From contig JALRME010000016.1 of NCBI GenBank assembly GCA_026120035.1, positions 62,001 through 126,000 of the forward strand: DNA of 64,000 nt. The letters are read 5' to 3'. Origin of the DNA: Coleophoma eucalyptorum. Taxonomy: Eukaryota > Ascomycota > Leotiomycetes > Helotiales > Dermateaceae. Both the position numbers and the translations under genes were made by a program. Shown here one piece after another: positions 20,583 to 31,626 of the stretch. The notes beneath the pieces were generated by a model, which saw only the letters and a program-made list of their open reading frames with translations, did no database searches and was not told where the DNA came from. Position 1 is the first letter of the stretch; each line of letters begins with the position of its first letter.

Positions 20583-22442
20583 CTACAAAAGCCCTTGTAT
20601 CTCAAAGGAGTCCGCTACCGACTCTATCTTAGCCTTCTCGCAGCACCGGGCTGGTATGAGGAAAAGCGCAACACACCCGGAGAGTGACACCAAACTGAGA
20701 GTCCACCACGGCAGAATGGCATTTCCGACGCTCGAGCTGACACTATATATGTACCCACTTGAGATTGGTCCTAGTGTTCGGAATGCTGACGATACGACCA
20801 TTCCTATCGCGTGGATGGTGCTCAATTTCGAAGGGTGGGGTACGCAGCTGTTAAGTAGAACTATGGCCGCGGGAATGGAGAAGACGCGCCCAGTGACTTG
20901 TAACAGAAGGACCACGGTGATTCCAACCCATAAAGTTGCAGGTTGATGGTTTGCAGCCGAAACTGTTGGGGCTGAGAAAAGAGCGAGAATAGGAGCTAAG
21001 GCATATGCTATAGGAGCAAGAATAGAAGACCACTGGTAGCATTTGACAGAGCCGAACCGAATGGTCATTCGCGAGTAAAGGGTTATTTGTCCGATAAGTC
21101 CGATCCCACCTATCATTGCGATCACGAAGCCTACACTGCTGCTCGATAATCCCAGGCCCGCTACTTTGCGAGATTTAGTCGTCTGCGCCTGAGCATTGTC
21201 GGTGGCGGGTGATGGTGTCGATAAGAAGACTGGCCAGAGATGGTTGAATGCTCTATCCAAATTTAATTATGCTACAATTCAACTTGATTCCAGTTTCATC
21301 CCAGACTTACGCGATATGAAAATCTAAGCTGGCTTGTGCTGCAAGTACCAAGACCATCCGCTTAGTCCAGATTCCGAAGCGCGTGGATGCATTTTCTTCT
21401 CCAATCTTCATGGTATTGAAGACATATGCCTGATTGGCACTGGTCAAGACATCAGGAATTCCTCTATCCAAAGACTGTTCTTTGTTCAAGGTCTTCGTTG
21501 TGTTAACTTGGCCTACTCCCTAGGATGGACTCGGCTCACCTCTCGAAGCCCAAACAAGACACAAAAACCAGCCGCCATAAGTAACCCGGCACTCAGGAAG
21601 TTTGGCATCGAAAAGGGAAATTGCGTAAAGAATGCAAATCCCAGATTGTTTTGCATCAAATTGTCGAGGTGCTGGAGGTGCTCACCCGTTCTTGCTATGT
21701 TCATGGATCTGCTCCCGATGACTACTCTCTCATATTGTTGTCAGCCAGTATTCAATAGCAAAGCAGGAGATTAGGGATAGAACCTGGTCCAATGAGAGCT
21801 GCGGAGTTTTGGGCAAGTGTCAACAGAAGGAATGCATGAGGTTGTAGCCTGAAAACAGTCAATAACTTCTCTCCAAGTCCTAGATCTGTGTCAATTCACT
21901 CCTCTTCTTGCACGAGTTCTGCAAGCACGACAGTTCTATAGAATAAAATTGAGCAAAGACTTCAAGTATAGCTGGAAGGGCGACAGTGCCGACAGGAATA
22001 CTTACACGATGGTACCTGTTGCGTTCATAGTTCCTGCCAAGATTCTCCAGCATGCTATCTGCCCAAAAGATTTGGATAAGCCAATTCCCACACAACTCAC
22101 ACAATTGCCGAAAAGACCAATCCACAAGGAATTTTTGCGCCCAAACAGTTTACTATCAGCGAGTCGTGCCCAGATCAAAGCTGTAAGTGCTTGTGCTGCT
22201 GCAAAAATGCCCAATACCCATCCTATTTTAGTGGAAATAGTTGTATCTGGGCTCTCAGGCTGAAAGGATTGCAATTGATAATAGATGTACGTTTGTAAAG
22301 AGGTGTTTTGGAAGACGTCAGCGAAACGAGCGAAGAACAATATTGCAAGCTGCTTTTTATTTGGTAGGGACTTCCATCTGGCTGTCTTGCTCTCTGCAAA
22401 CTGAGCTTTCGAAAAATGCATCTTTGCTAAAAGTCGCTGCAT
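20583..22442 (-). CDS. major facilitator superfamily transporter
   Basis: Plasma-membrane or vacuolar drug:H+ antiporter-like carrier. Six exons on the minus strand: 22006-22442, 21900-21935, 21784-21848, 21540-21724, 21311-21492, 20583-21252; total 524 residues with all phases agreeing. The N-terminal half has the MFS motif A region ARLADSKLFGRKNSL after helix 2 and GIGLSKSFGQIACWRILAG in helix 4. The C-terminal half carries HLWPVFLSTP and six more helices. The pattern fits the fungal ZIF1-like/multidrug MFS group. It is divergent from the M1 aminopeptidase, with about 530 bases between the starts, and lies next to the UstYa-type cluster, so it could export that product (inference). One exon is only 36 nt long. 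Confidence 0.88.
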
Positions 22443-22973
22443 GACAGTCCTATGAGTGGTATAGCATGAGGAAGGAGGAAGACGAGAAAGAGGGCAAGTG
22501 GGTTTGAGCGAAGGCCGAGAGAACGCGGCAATCCTACCTTAGCAGCACGAGCCATCCAGAGTGCTCCGATAATTAACAGTTTCTAAGTATTTGTATAGCA
22601 CTAGCAAGGGGGTATCACGCTTTACCTAATAAAGTATATAACAGTAATTCTGACCTAATTAGCGTATAAATCCGCACGCGATATTACTCGAATATATGCC
22701 TAGGGTGCGCCCCTACTAATGCCGTGCGATTACGAAGTAGTTAGGAACTGTACCGGGGGCCTTGTTACTACCTCATGCACACGGCTCCCAGCCACTGCAT
22801 GCCATTCAAGGCACCGTGATATTCTGACAGGGTGTAGCCCATAGCGCGCTCACAATTCACGTTCGTCTCTATTATTAGCCTTAATCTTCGCATTGTCGAC
22901 TTCTCCGCAACACAGTTCAAGCACAACATTCAACAAGAATTAGGTGACAAACACACGACAAGCACAGCCCGGG
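22443..22973. promoter_or_regulatory. shared promoter region, MFS transporter and aminopeptidase
   Basis: 531 bases between two divergent start codons, with no ORF. It must carry both promoters, which suggests possible co-regulation of the two genes. Confidence 0.45.
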
Positions 22974-25900
22974 ATGGATCGTGATACCCTTCCTACGACG
23001 TAAGCTAGAGCAGAAGCTTGAAGTCCACCGTGTAGCTCTAACGCATCTCTTACAGTTTCAAGCCCTCAAACTACCATCTTGCTATTGATGGCATCACCTT
23101 CTCCCCAACCTGGACCTATGAAGGTCTCGTTACCATCTCAGGCTCAGTAGAAGCTGCAAAGGAGATTGTCATCAATGCACACCAGCTCAAGATTTACGAA
23201 GCTCAGATCAAGACCGAGGGGACAATGAAGTCGGCCAATGTCCAGTACCAAGAGGAGCAGCAGCGAGCAAAGCTGGTGTTTGATGAGGGCTTTCCTTCAA
23301 GCCAGAACGCCGAGCTCATCATTCGATTCCAAGGATTAATCAACGACGTAAGCCTCACCTCCTTCCAAGATACACTGCGACATACGCTAATCTACAACTA
23401 CAGGAGATGGCGGGATTCTCGCGGTCAAAGTACAAGCCCGCCGCCCCACCAGCTCCCTCAGTCGCGCATCACGCCGACGCTGAGCATCACTACATGTTCT
23501 CCACCCAATTCCAGCCTTGCGATGCCCGTCGCGCATTTCCTTGCTTCGATGAGCCGGCAATGAAAGCTTCGTTCGAGCTCTCCATCGAGATTCCCGACGA
23601 TCAGATAGCTCTTTGCAACACACCCGAGAAGGAGACGACAGCTTCGCCGCGCCCCGCAGGCTCGAAAGACTACAAGTGGAAAGTCATCAAGTTTGAGAAA
23701 AGCCCGGTCATGAGCACGTACCTTTTCACATGGGCATTTGGTGACTTTGGGTACGTCGAAGCAGAGACGGAGAGAAGGTACAATGGGAAACGGCTGCCAG
23801 TCAGGGTATACACAACGAAAGGCCTGGAACAGCAAGGACGATATGCTCTTGAGCATGCGTGGAAGATCATAGATCTGCTCTCCGAGGTAAGCACATCTGG
23901 CCAGGTTCTGCAAGATCATGACGCTAATCATCTATGCAGATATTCCAAATCGTATTTTCGTCTCCTCCTCGTGCACATGAAGCATGTCTAACAAGCTCGT
24001 CAGGATTACCCTCTACCCAAGTGTGACTTGCTGGCTGTTCATGACTTTGTAAGTGACTTGTCTGCTCTGTTGGTGGTTGCGAACACCCAAGATCTATTCT
24101 AATTTGTTCCTCAGGCTACTGGTGCCATGGAAGGGTGAGTACTGACACTCCTCGGCCTGCGGTGCCTTGTCTCTGGTCGAATCTATCAGCTTGGTCATTG
24201 TCTTCTGGAACTCTGTCTTTTGAAAGGGAGATATGCGCTAACTGGTACTGATTATAAGGTGGGGATTGGTTACTTATCAGTGAGCATCCCACTCCGCACA
24301 TTCAGTAGCACAAGCTAACCTTCTCAGAACTATCGCGGTGCTCTTCGATGAGAAGAACTCGGATCTGCGATTTCGAAAACGCATTGCAGATGTGGTCGGT
24401 CACGAGCTTGCTCATCAATGGGTATGTACTTCTTGTTTTTCCAACTGTCGTACCATACGCCTGAACAATAGCGTTGTTTGATGCAAATTCCGGGCTGTGT
24501 TAGAGACCGATGTGCTACGTAAATGATGGACATATGCTGACCTTACGACTCGCGGTAGTTTGGAAACCTAGTAACGATGAATTGGTAAGTACCATTCGAT
24601 CAATGCCATCCTTCAAGGGGACTTGTTCACTTGGCATCTACCGACTCTACGGAGCCTGTGGCAGCTCAATTAGCCATGTCCATATCACCCTTTCAAAACA
24701 GCGGCTGATTTGTATTGTTTGAGAAAGGTGGGATGAGCTGTGGTTGAATGAAGGTATCTTTTTAATGATGCAAGCCTGCTTTCTATACTGACCTGGCTGA
24801 ATGCAGGATTTGCCACTTGGGTTGGCTGTTACGTCACTGATAGACTCCATCCAGGTAGGAAGCTCTTTCCACAAGTCATCTCAAAACGTGTGAGTGCTTC
24901 AAAGCTCTGCTAATGTTAGTAGAATGGTCTGTATGGGCACAGTTCGTCGTACGTACCGGCTCAAAGGCATCCACTTCGATTTTCACTGAATAGTCTAGGC
25001 CGAATCCATGTCTGAGGCCTTCAACCTGGACTCCATTCGTAACTCACACCCCATAGAGGTCCCGGTTCAGAGTGCTCTGGAAGTTGCTCAGATTTTTGAT
25101 GCCATCTCCTACCTCAAGGGTTCCTCGGTCATTCGCATGCTCAGTGCCCATTTAAGCGATAAAGTCTTCCTCCAAGGAGTCGCGAACTACCTCAAGAAAC
25201 ACGCTTACGGCAATGCGAAGACTGATGATTTGTGGTCGGCCTTGAGTGAGGCTTCGGGACAAGAAATCAATCAAATGATGGACCATTGGATAAAAAGAAT
25301 TGGACTGCCGGTCGTGACGGTGGCAGAGGAGCCTGGTCAAATTACTTTGCGCCAATCTCGCTTCTTGCTCTCTGGCGACGTCAAGTCAGAGGAAGATCAA
25401 ACGATCTGGACAATTCCTCTAGCACTTGAGACTAGCCCCCAAGCCAGCAAAACCAGCATTCTGACTGTCAAGGAAGACACCATTTACAACGTGAATGGCT
25501 CTTTCTACAAGATTAACAAGGATAATATAGGCTTCTATCGTACAAACTACCCGCCGGAGCGACTGTCGAAACTCGGATCTCCAAAATCTAGGGCAAGACT
25601 CAGTACTGAGGACAAAATTGGTCTTGTTAGTGACGCCGCTGCTCTTGCTAACTCAGGTTACAGTACTACGCCTGCTCTGCTTGCGTTGATCGAAGGTTTC
25701 GGAGAAGAGGACAACTATTTGGCCTGGAGCTCGGTCATGACTGCGCTGAGCCGAGTTCGCTCCGTCTTTTCCGATGATAGAACAAGTGATGGCTTGACGG
25801 CTTTCACGTTGAAGCTCATCACACCTGCGGTAGAGAGGATAGGCTGGAAATTCAACCCAGAGGAAGACCTCTTACAAGGGCAGCTGCGTGCACTTTTGAT

Positions 25901-26522
25901 CGAATCAGCTGGCCTGGCTGGTCATCAACCAACCATCAAGGAAGCTCTTTCGCGATTCGAGAGATATACTGGAGGTGACATGTCCGCAATTCATCCTAGT
26001 CTTCGCAGCGCCGTATTCCGCATTGCAGTCAAGACCCAGGGCAAGCCAGCATTTGACGCATTGCAGAAGGAATTCTTGACAAGCAAAACGTTTGACGGAG
26101 CTCTATGCGCCCTCGCAGCCATGGGCCACATTCCAACAACCGATCTTGCTCACGAGTACCTTCAATTCGCCTTCGACGGCAAGGTCAAGTCCCAAGACGT
26201 ATACCAAGTAGTAGCATCTCTTGCAGCGAATTTCACGGTCAATATCGAAGTATGGAACTACATCAAAGAGCACTATGATAAACTATACAAGCTCTTGTCT
26301 TGTAACATGGGCGTCTTCGACCGCTTCCTACGCATCGGGTTGGCCAAATACTCGAGCAAGAAGGTTCACGACGACATCAAGGACTTCTTTGCCGACAAGG
26401 ATTGCAAGGGTTTCGATCGAGGTATCGGAGTGGTGCTCGATCAGATCGCAAACGCGAGCGCATACAAGGAGAGAGACTCCAAGGCTCTGGAGGAGTGGTT
26501 GGAAGCACATAGCTACTTGTGA
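22974..26522 (+). CDS. M1-family zinc aminopeptidase (Ape2/Aap1-like)
   Basis: Removes N-terminal residues from peptides; likely cytosolic because there is no signal peptide. Thirteen exons: 22974-22999, 23056-23347, 23404-23886, 23940-23951, 24004-24048, 24115-24134, 24259-24279, 24328-24421, 24559-24584, 24728-24753, 24807-24854, 24923-24948, 24999-26522. Together they give 880 residues, as expected for the family. Zinc ligands sit exactly right: HELAH at 325-329 and the third ligand Glu348 in LNEGFA, 18 residues later. The catalytic Tyr is in ISYLKGSS, and the ERAP1-like C-terminal domain ends at LEAHSYL. Two oddities: exon 4 is a 12-nt micro-exon (residues IFQI), and the exopeptidase motif GAMEN reads GAMEG. 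It shares a promoter region with the MFS gene and lies beside the RiPP-like cluster, so a peptide-trimming role is possible but unproven. Confidence 0.93.
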
Positions 26523-27040
26523 CTACGACAAGGTAACGACGGGTTAATAGCTAGGAACGGGACAGGAATTCGTCGTTAAGATTAGCAGCAGAGGCCAAAA
26601 AACAGGGCTCTGGAAGTAAAGTTGAAGCATGATACCTGTCAACGTTATGCCGATTGAATAACCAATATAAACATATACCTGTCGGGTTGCGATATCATTT
26701 GCTGGAGTTTTCGTTCGCGAGAACGACTGGCCGAAAAACTCGGAGTCGAAGCATGAAGACGAGTGTGCACCCAGATTGGAGGTAAGGATATAGTTAGAGC
26801 TCGATGAAACTTACCAATGCCCATTGTCTCTGCTATGCATTTTGTGGTACAGGCGTATGGTTTTTCGCAGACCTTCCTCAAATCGCAAAATTCAGTAATG
26901 CAGAGTCAGCTCGTGTTGTTGTCCCCGCATCTGACAAACTCTCATGCCATTATCTATCACTCGCTTCTACATCTCTTTCCGATTGAGTATTTTGGCGTCT
27001 TGGGGAGGGGGTGCCTCGGTCTCGGTGCCTGCATGGGTAA

Positions 27041-27093
27041 TAGTGGGAGTTGGCCTTACCATATGGGTCCCTGCCGATACGGTGAGCAACCAA
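27041..27093. repeat. MITE terminal fragment (TAGTGGGAGTTGGC family)
   Basis: Contains TAGTGGGAGTTGGCCTTACC and then CTGCCGATACGGTGAG, that is, two opposed terminal sequences with almost no interior. The same terminal sequence bounds the element at 36666-36806. Confidence 0.6.
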
Positions 27094-27206
27094 CATCCCT
27101 AGCTGGTAGCTGTTATACAATCCATTCATCTCCTTCAACACAATCAACCAAAAGACGATAATCTGTCATAATCAACACCAGGAAATTTACGCGCCGCGAC
27201 GTCAAC

Positions 27207-27347
27207 ATGGCTTCTACGACGCCAGAAAAAGAGCATGGGAGAGCTGAAATCGACACCGTCAAGAGGACACGATATTTTGATTTTTTTAGCGCTGCTTACG
27301 TACTTATAGCAGTGCTAGCTGTGACAGTATTTAATGACCAATCATAG
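27207..27347 (+). CDS. 46-residue ORF with one membrane helix, unrecognised
   Basis: Starts MASTTPEKEHG and ends with a hydrophobic stretch FSAAYVLIAVLAVTVF before the stop. The polar-head-plus-helix layout is like the start of a UstYa-type protein, so it may be a truncated remnant of one; no downstream exon with an HxxHC motif was found. It could equally be chance. Confidence 0.2.
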   Translation: MASTTPEKEHGRAEIDTVKRTRYFDFFSAAYVLIAVLAVTVFNDQS

Positions 27348-27372
27348 AGCTCTATCTATTTAAGCGAATTTC

Positions 27373-28188
27373 TTATATGGGCATCTCTCCCCTCTCACAC
27401 GTGCTTGGTAGAGGCGGATCTTTCCAGCCGTTGCGAATATAAACTTCTTGCGCATCACAGGCCTGCTTAACAAGCTTCGAGGAATCTCGACATGTCCTTA
27501 CGGTGTTCATGCCTGTAATCTGCTTCGTCCGCGGAATTGTTGGTATTTCCCATTCTATCGTGTCATCGGCAGAGCAGCGCAGCGTCTATGAGATCAGAAC
27601 CTCGTCAGCTTCTCGAACAATGGCTTCAAATTCGCAGGAAAGCCCCAGTACCTGGTACATATAGTCAAGACAGTGTCGCGCGTGCGGAATCTCCTTCTCG
27701 CCGCGGCCTATATCTGACCCGTCTTGTTGCACTTGTAGTGCTTGTCGAAAAACAGCGAGACATTGCGCTTGGTGAAACCTGAGAGGACTGTCAACATCTG
27801 TAGACAGCTATGGGCAGAGAACGCACATGCTGATCATGCCTGCTGTATCTGGGTTCTCCTTGTATATCAATCCGAACCCTGTAATTGGTTCGAAATCATT
27901 CCACATGTAGTCGTACTCATGATCGAGGCTCATGTGGCTTGCGTTCTCCCCGAGATATGTCTTAGACACACTCCAGCCGTTGTTTTGCACTGGACATTGA
28001 CGACTTGCTCGTGACGTCGCAAACAGCAAGAGTAGCAGAAGAACAGAGATCAGTGTTGTCGAACTCAGCACAAGTAGTGTGAGGATGGACACAGAGATGC
28101 GTCTCTGAGATGAGTGAAACTGTTCATTCTCAGAGTCCTCGGCGGTAGGAGATTGGGTATCCTTTTGAGAAAGGATTTCGTAACTCAT
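27373..28188 (-). CDS. UstYa-type (DUF3328) oxidase-like protein 1
   Basis: Three exons on the minus strand, 27827-28188, 27652-27778 and 27373-27585, giving 233 residues. A polar N-terminus is followed by one strong membrane helix (about residues 34-60, SILTLLVLSSTTLISVLLLL) and an extracytoplasmic domain. UstYa-type proteins carry two HxxHC motifs, thought to bind metal, and work on RiPP precursor peptides in dikaritin pathways. Here the second motif is intact (HARHCLDYMY), but the first reads HQAQC with Gln for the second His. Spacing between the two and the DxxW-type region before them (YDYMWNDFEPITG) fit the family. It ends the left side of the precursor-centred group. The Gln change may alter or abolish activity. 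Confidence 0.85.
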
Positions 28189-28373
28189 TTTGAATTTCAG
28201 ATCGTAAAGGCCTCACAGTGCTCAGTTTGAATGAAGGAGGAATTGAGAGGAAGCAGAGAAAGAGGGGGATCGCAGACTATTTGGAAAAGTGAGCAACGCT
28301 ATTCCTTTTCTGCTCGTCATCAGCGAGAATACAGACACGATAGCATATAGATAATCACACCTGACGATTCATA

Positions 28374-28531
28374 CACTGTTACAAGGGTAATAATTGTTAT
28401 TATAGTTGTACAGGATTCACAGGATTCTACTATATGGTACGTAAGCTAGGGGTTTATCTAATAGTACAAGGGGTACTCCCTATGTCCTATTAACTAACTT
28501 GTGATAACAATTATCACCCCTGTAATAATAT
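28374..28531. repeat. MITE, ACACTG-TIR family, degenerate copy
   Basis: Starts ACACTGTTACAAGGGTAATA and ends with ACAATTATCACCCCTGTAAT; the two ends are near-perfect inverted repeats. The interior GTACAGGATTCACAGGATTC and CTAATAGTACAAGGGG match the copy at 28944-29090 in reverse orientation. Confidence 0.75.
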
Positions 28532-28943
28532 ATATAGTACCTACAGTCGCTAGTCTTGTTAAGTTTAGAGCTACGCGGCATGCGGCTAAAAGGAATACGA
28601 AGATGACAAGGTCTTGGCACAAGAGCGGTTATGATAAAGTGGGATTCTGTGCTCCTAAGCATAGCTAGCGGTAAGAGAGGCAGGGCACTGGGCAGGCATG
28701 ATATCATAATTACTCGCAATCACTCGTATTCCTTCGAACCTCTCTCAGCTAATATAAGGGTTAAGCTTTTTCTACTTTTTACAGTTCTTTTATAGGTTCT
28801 TCATACGACATGTAGTCAGACTATACGATCAACGGTGCTGCATGTAATATACTAATACATGGGTAATGATTATTATCACAGTCCTAGAGAATTTGCAGGA
28901 TTCTACTTAATCGGCTCGGGCTTTATCCAACTAATCTTCTATC

Positions 28944-29090
28944 ACACTGATACAAGGGAGATGATTGTGAACGGGTTAATTAATAGGGCTACCCCTTGTA
29001 CTATTAGATAAACACCTAGCTTATGTACTACGTAATAGAATCCTGTGAATCCTCTATAATTGTAAGCACTTATTACCCCTGTATCAGTGT
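28944..29090. repeat. MITE, ACACTG-TIR family, better preserved copy
   Basis: 147 bp bounded by the perfect 10-bp inverted repeat ACACTGATAC / GTATCAGTGT. The interior shares CTATTAGATAAACACCTAGC and AGAATCCTGTGAATCC with the inverted copy 400 bases to the left. No clear target duplication. Confidence 0.8.
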
Positions 29091-29773
29091 ACTCGTATAT
29101 GTCAGTCCTCAGCCGTGGCAGTCAGACCTTGAGAATATCCACCGGACATCGCTTCCGATCTGCAACTAATTGACAAGCGTGGAGTCTCATCAATTTACCT
29201 GATGGATAACGGTGGTGGTTGGTTTTTCCAAGTTGTTTGACCAAGCTTCACTACGTTAGCATCTTTATGAATCGGCTGTTCGAGGTCCTCAATAACACCG
29301 AGCGAGCCTCCGTGATGCATCTGACACAGTTCCAGGGTCAACAACCCTCATTCATCCTCTTGCTTCCACAGAAGATCGGCTTGGAACAGGAGCCTAATAT
29401 TCTTTCCACCAACAGGCTACTCTAGAGTCACATTGTCTCACAAGCCTGGCGAGAAATTCTTGACTCAAAGTCGGCTTGGCTGACCCAACTCTTTGCCATG
29501 CTAGCAGAGCTTAGCACAAGGAGTTTTTGGATTCAGCGTTGAGATTCGGCTGCATGCCCTAGTATCGAATTTTGGACAAGAAATCAGAAGTGAGAGCTCA
29601 TTGAGGAGCTAAAAGAAGTCGATTGAGTCTATACAAATAGGCGTTGCGGTGTAATAGTATAAGATCGGGAATTTGACACCTATTGCCCCAAGTATCAAGA
29701 TGCTGAATTATTGTTATGAAGCTACACATTCCCCACTTCGTGACACGGTTTCAATAACTTTACAGTCGATGGC

Positions 29774-30403
29774 CTAGCACGAATTCCATCCTATATCATA
29801 TATATCTCCCTTACCGCTAACTCGCGTGAGATTCTCTCCAAAACCAATGCGCGCCGCGTTCACCAGCACATCCAAACAATGCCTCGTGTGTTCATAACCC
29901 ATAGATTTCGCATCCGCAAGTTTGCCGGTTGTTGCTGCATCATGTACCCGCAATAGCATCCATTCGCAGTGGTACAAATGGGCCTCAGAGGTCGAGTAGT
30001 AATTGGACCCAGCCGGAAGAAATGATAATGCTTGGTAGCCCCCAAGCTCATGCAAACCGCTTGGGTCTGCCCAATATTGCCATGAACTATTACCAATCTC
30101 CTGAAACTCTTTTGCACCGTACAGTGAACACTTTGGATGCAGCCAGGTAAGACTGAGGGGATCCCATGTGCAGCCACGTTGATGAGCCTCGTCGAATGTT
30201 TCTCCGCAAGAGAATTGTTGAGACCTATGTTCTTCTTTTGCGTTTCCTTGTATTGCTTTGACCGAGGTCATGACGCCGAAAGTAGCCATGCTTGATAGAG
30301 CACTTGATAGTGTAGCTATGAGTACCGCTGCAATAAGTTCCCTTTTCCACGTCCAGCCACGTCCTTGCCGTTCTTCGTCGACGCTGGTATACTTGTAGTC
30401 CAT
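29774..30403 (-). CDS. UstYa-like single-pass membrane protein A
   Basis: Intronless, 209 residues. I use the ATG at 30403 rather than the ORF start at 30490 because the paralogue at 33396 begins at the matching place (MDYKYTSVDE here, MHYEYANIDD there). One membrane helix follows at about residues 23-46. The outer domain starts CGETFDEAHQRGCTWDPL and TWLHPKCSLYG and has both HxxHC motifs intact: HLYHC (in YHCEWMLLRVH) and HTRHC (in YEHTRHCLDVL). This is the UstYa double motif in a shorter, cysteine-bearing variant. It is transcribed in the same direction as the precursor gene 1.2 kb away. I infer a role in modifying the precursor peptide in the secretory pathway. Confidence 0.75.
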   Translation of the reverse strand: MDYKYTSVDEERQGRGWTWKRELIAAVLIATLSSALSSMATFGVMTSVKAIQGNAKEEHRSQQFSCGETFDEAHQRGCTWDPLSLTWLHPKCSLYGAKEFQEIGNSSWQYWADPSGLHELGGYQALSFLPAGSNYYSTSEAHLYHCEWMLLRVHDAATTGKLADAKSMGYEHTRHCLDVLVNAARIGFGENLTRVSGKGDIYDIGWNSC

Positions 30404-31626
30404 AGGTGCGAATTTGAGGTGCGAATTAGAGGGGTTCCAGTGTTGTTGCCAGATTCTGGGAGCCGACAGTCTAATAAGAGTGTGCTTCACTCAATCGAAA
30501 GGCTCATCTGACACCAGGGGGTCAAGGCTAGCATCTAGTAACGTACTACCTACCATGATGCTGGCTGGCTGCTGACTCTCGAAACCAATCTAATGCCGCC
30601 TACGCCTCAATCGACTTCACGTACTGTGACCTTTTTCCGAAAACCTTGCAAGAGCATGACGAGCCAAGCTTCGGGTATTGACAATGCATTAGCTCGAGAT
30701 TCCACAGCTCGCTCTAGGCAGCCATCCCACTTTGGGGGCTACGCCGCGACATGACAGCAGTCTCTGGATATGAGTCGAACGAAGATCTTTTCTTCTGCAT
30801 GATGACCTTGGCTACAGGATCAGACCATACTTCGTACAGGATGTAAATAGCTAAGGTTTACCGTCAAAAGGGGAGAAAATAAAGGATTTATTTGTGAAAA
30901 CTTTATTCTAAAGTATACTGATGTTACTCTCGATTGCATAGTGCTATCTAAGAGGTCTAGGAATTGATTATATATATATAAATTCATGAGTTAATTTAAG
31001 GCATATCTAACCGATGTCTTACTATATTTCTAGTAAATGGAGGCTACTTCGTATACAATATACTAGGGTGGAGAATAAAATAAGCATTCCTTCATTGATC
31101 TGACTTGCATTAGCGTAAGATTAAGAGACGTTGGTAATAATCCGCTGGTGTCGCGTGTATTTATTTAGCGGGGTCATTTTATACGAATTGTGAGACCTAA
31201 GCGAATTACGGAAGGCCGCTTTGACAGTAAAACTTATATATTTTCTTATTGGACAGCACGACGTCGGACGACCAGCATGATCTGCAGACACAGCAGCCAA
31301 CCGGAAGCTTTTTCAGGAACAGAATCGAGTACCCCCTGAATACCACACCGTCGGCAGGCATGAGAGGCGTTCCAGTACCGTGATGGGCATGCCTTAATTC
31401 GACCACATGTCATGATTTAGCTCGGGTTCAGGCATTCATTAAAGGCAAGTTAGTTCTACGAAATTGTATTCTTCGCTACTACACTACGGACACAACGGAC
31501 ACGAAGCTACCGTTCATACAAAATTCGTAGAGATCCGCACTCTGCCACTTCCAATCACCTCCGACAATCCTGCCCCTGCTATACCTCACTTCGCCTATAG
31601 CGGTTCTATTATGACTTAACCACAAA
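30404..31626. other. intergenic, no gene seen
   Basis: Between two minus-strand genes. It must hold the promoter of the UstYa-like gene and the 3' end of the precursor gene. One 66-codon ORF without features. Confidence 0.35.

Larger units (their letters stand above)
26523..27372. other. intergenic region with MITE fragment and one tiny ORF
   Basis: Separates the aminopeptidase from the first UstYa-type gene. Apart from the MITE fragment and the 46-codon ORF listed separately, I see nothing supported. Confidence 0.35.
28189..29773. other. intergenic region with MITE copies
   Basis: 1.6 kb holding two MITE copies (listed separately) and a partial third near 28850-28910 that repeats GGGTAATGATTATTATCAC and GCAGGATTCTACT. 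The 68-codon ORF at 29219 has no recognisable content. Confidence 0.4.
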
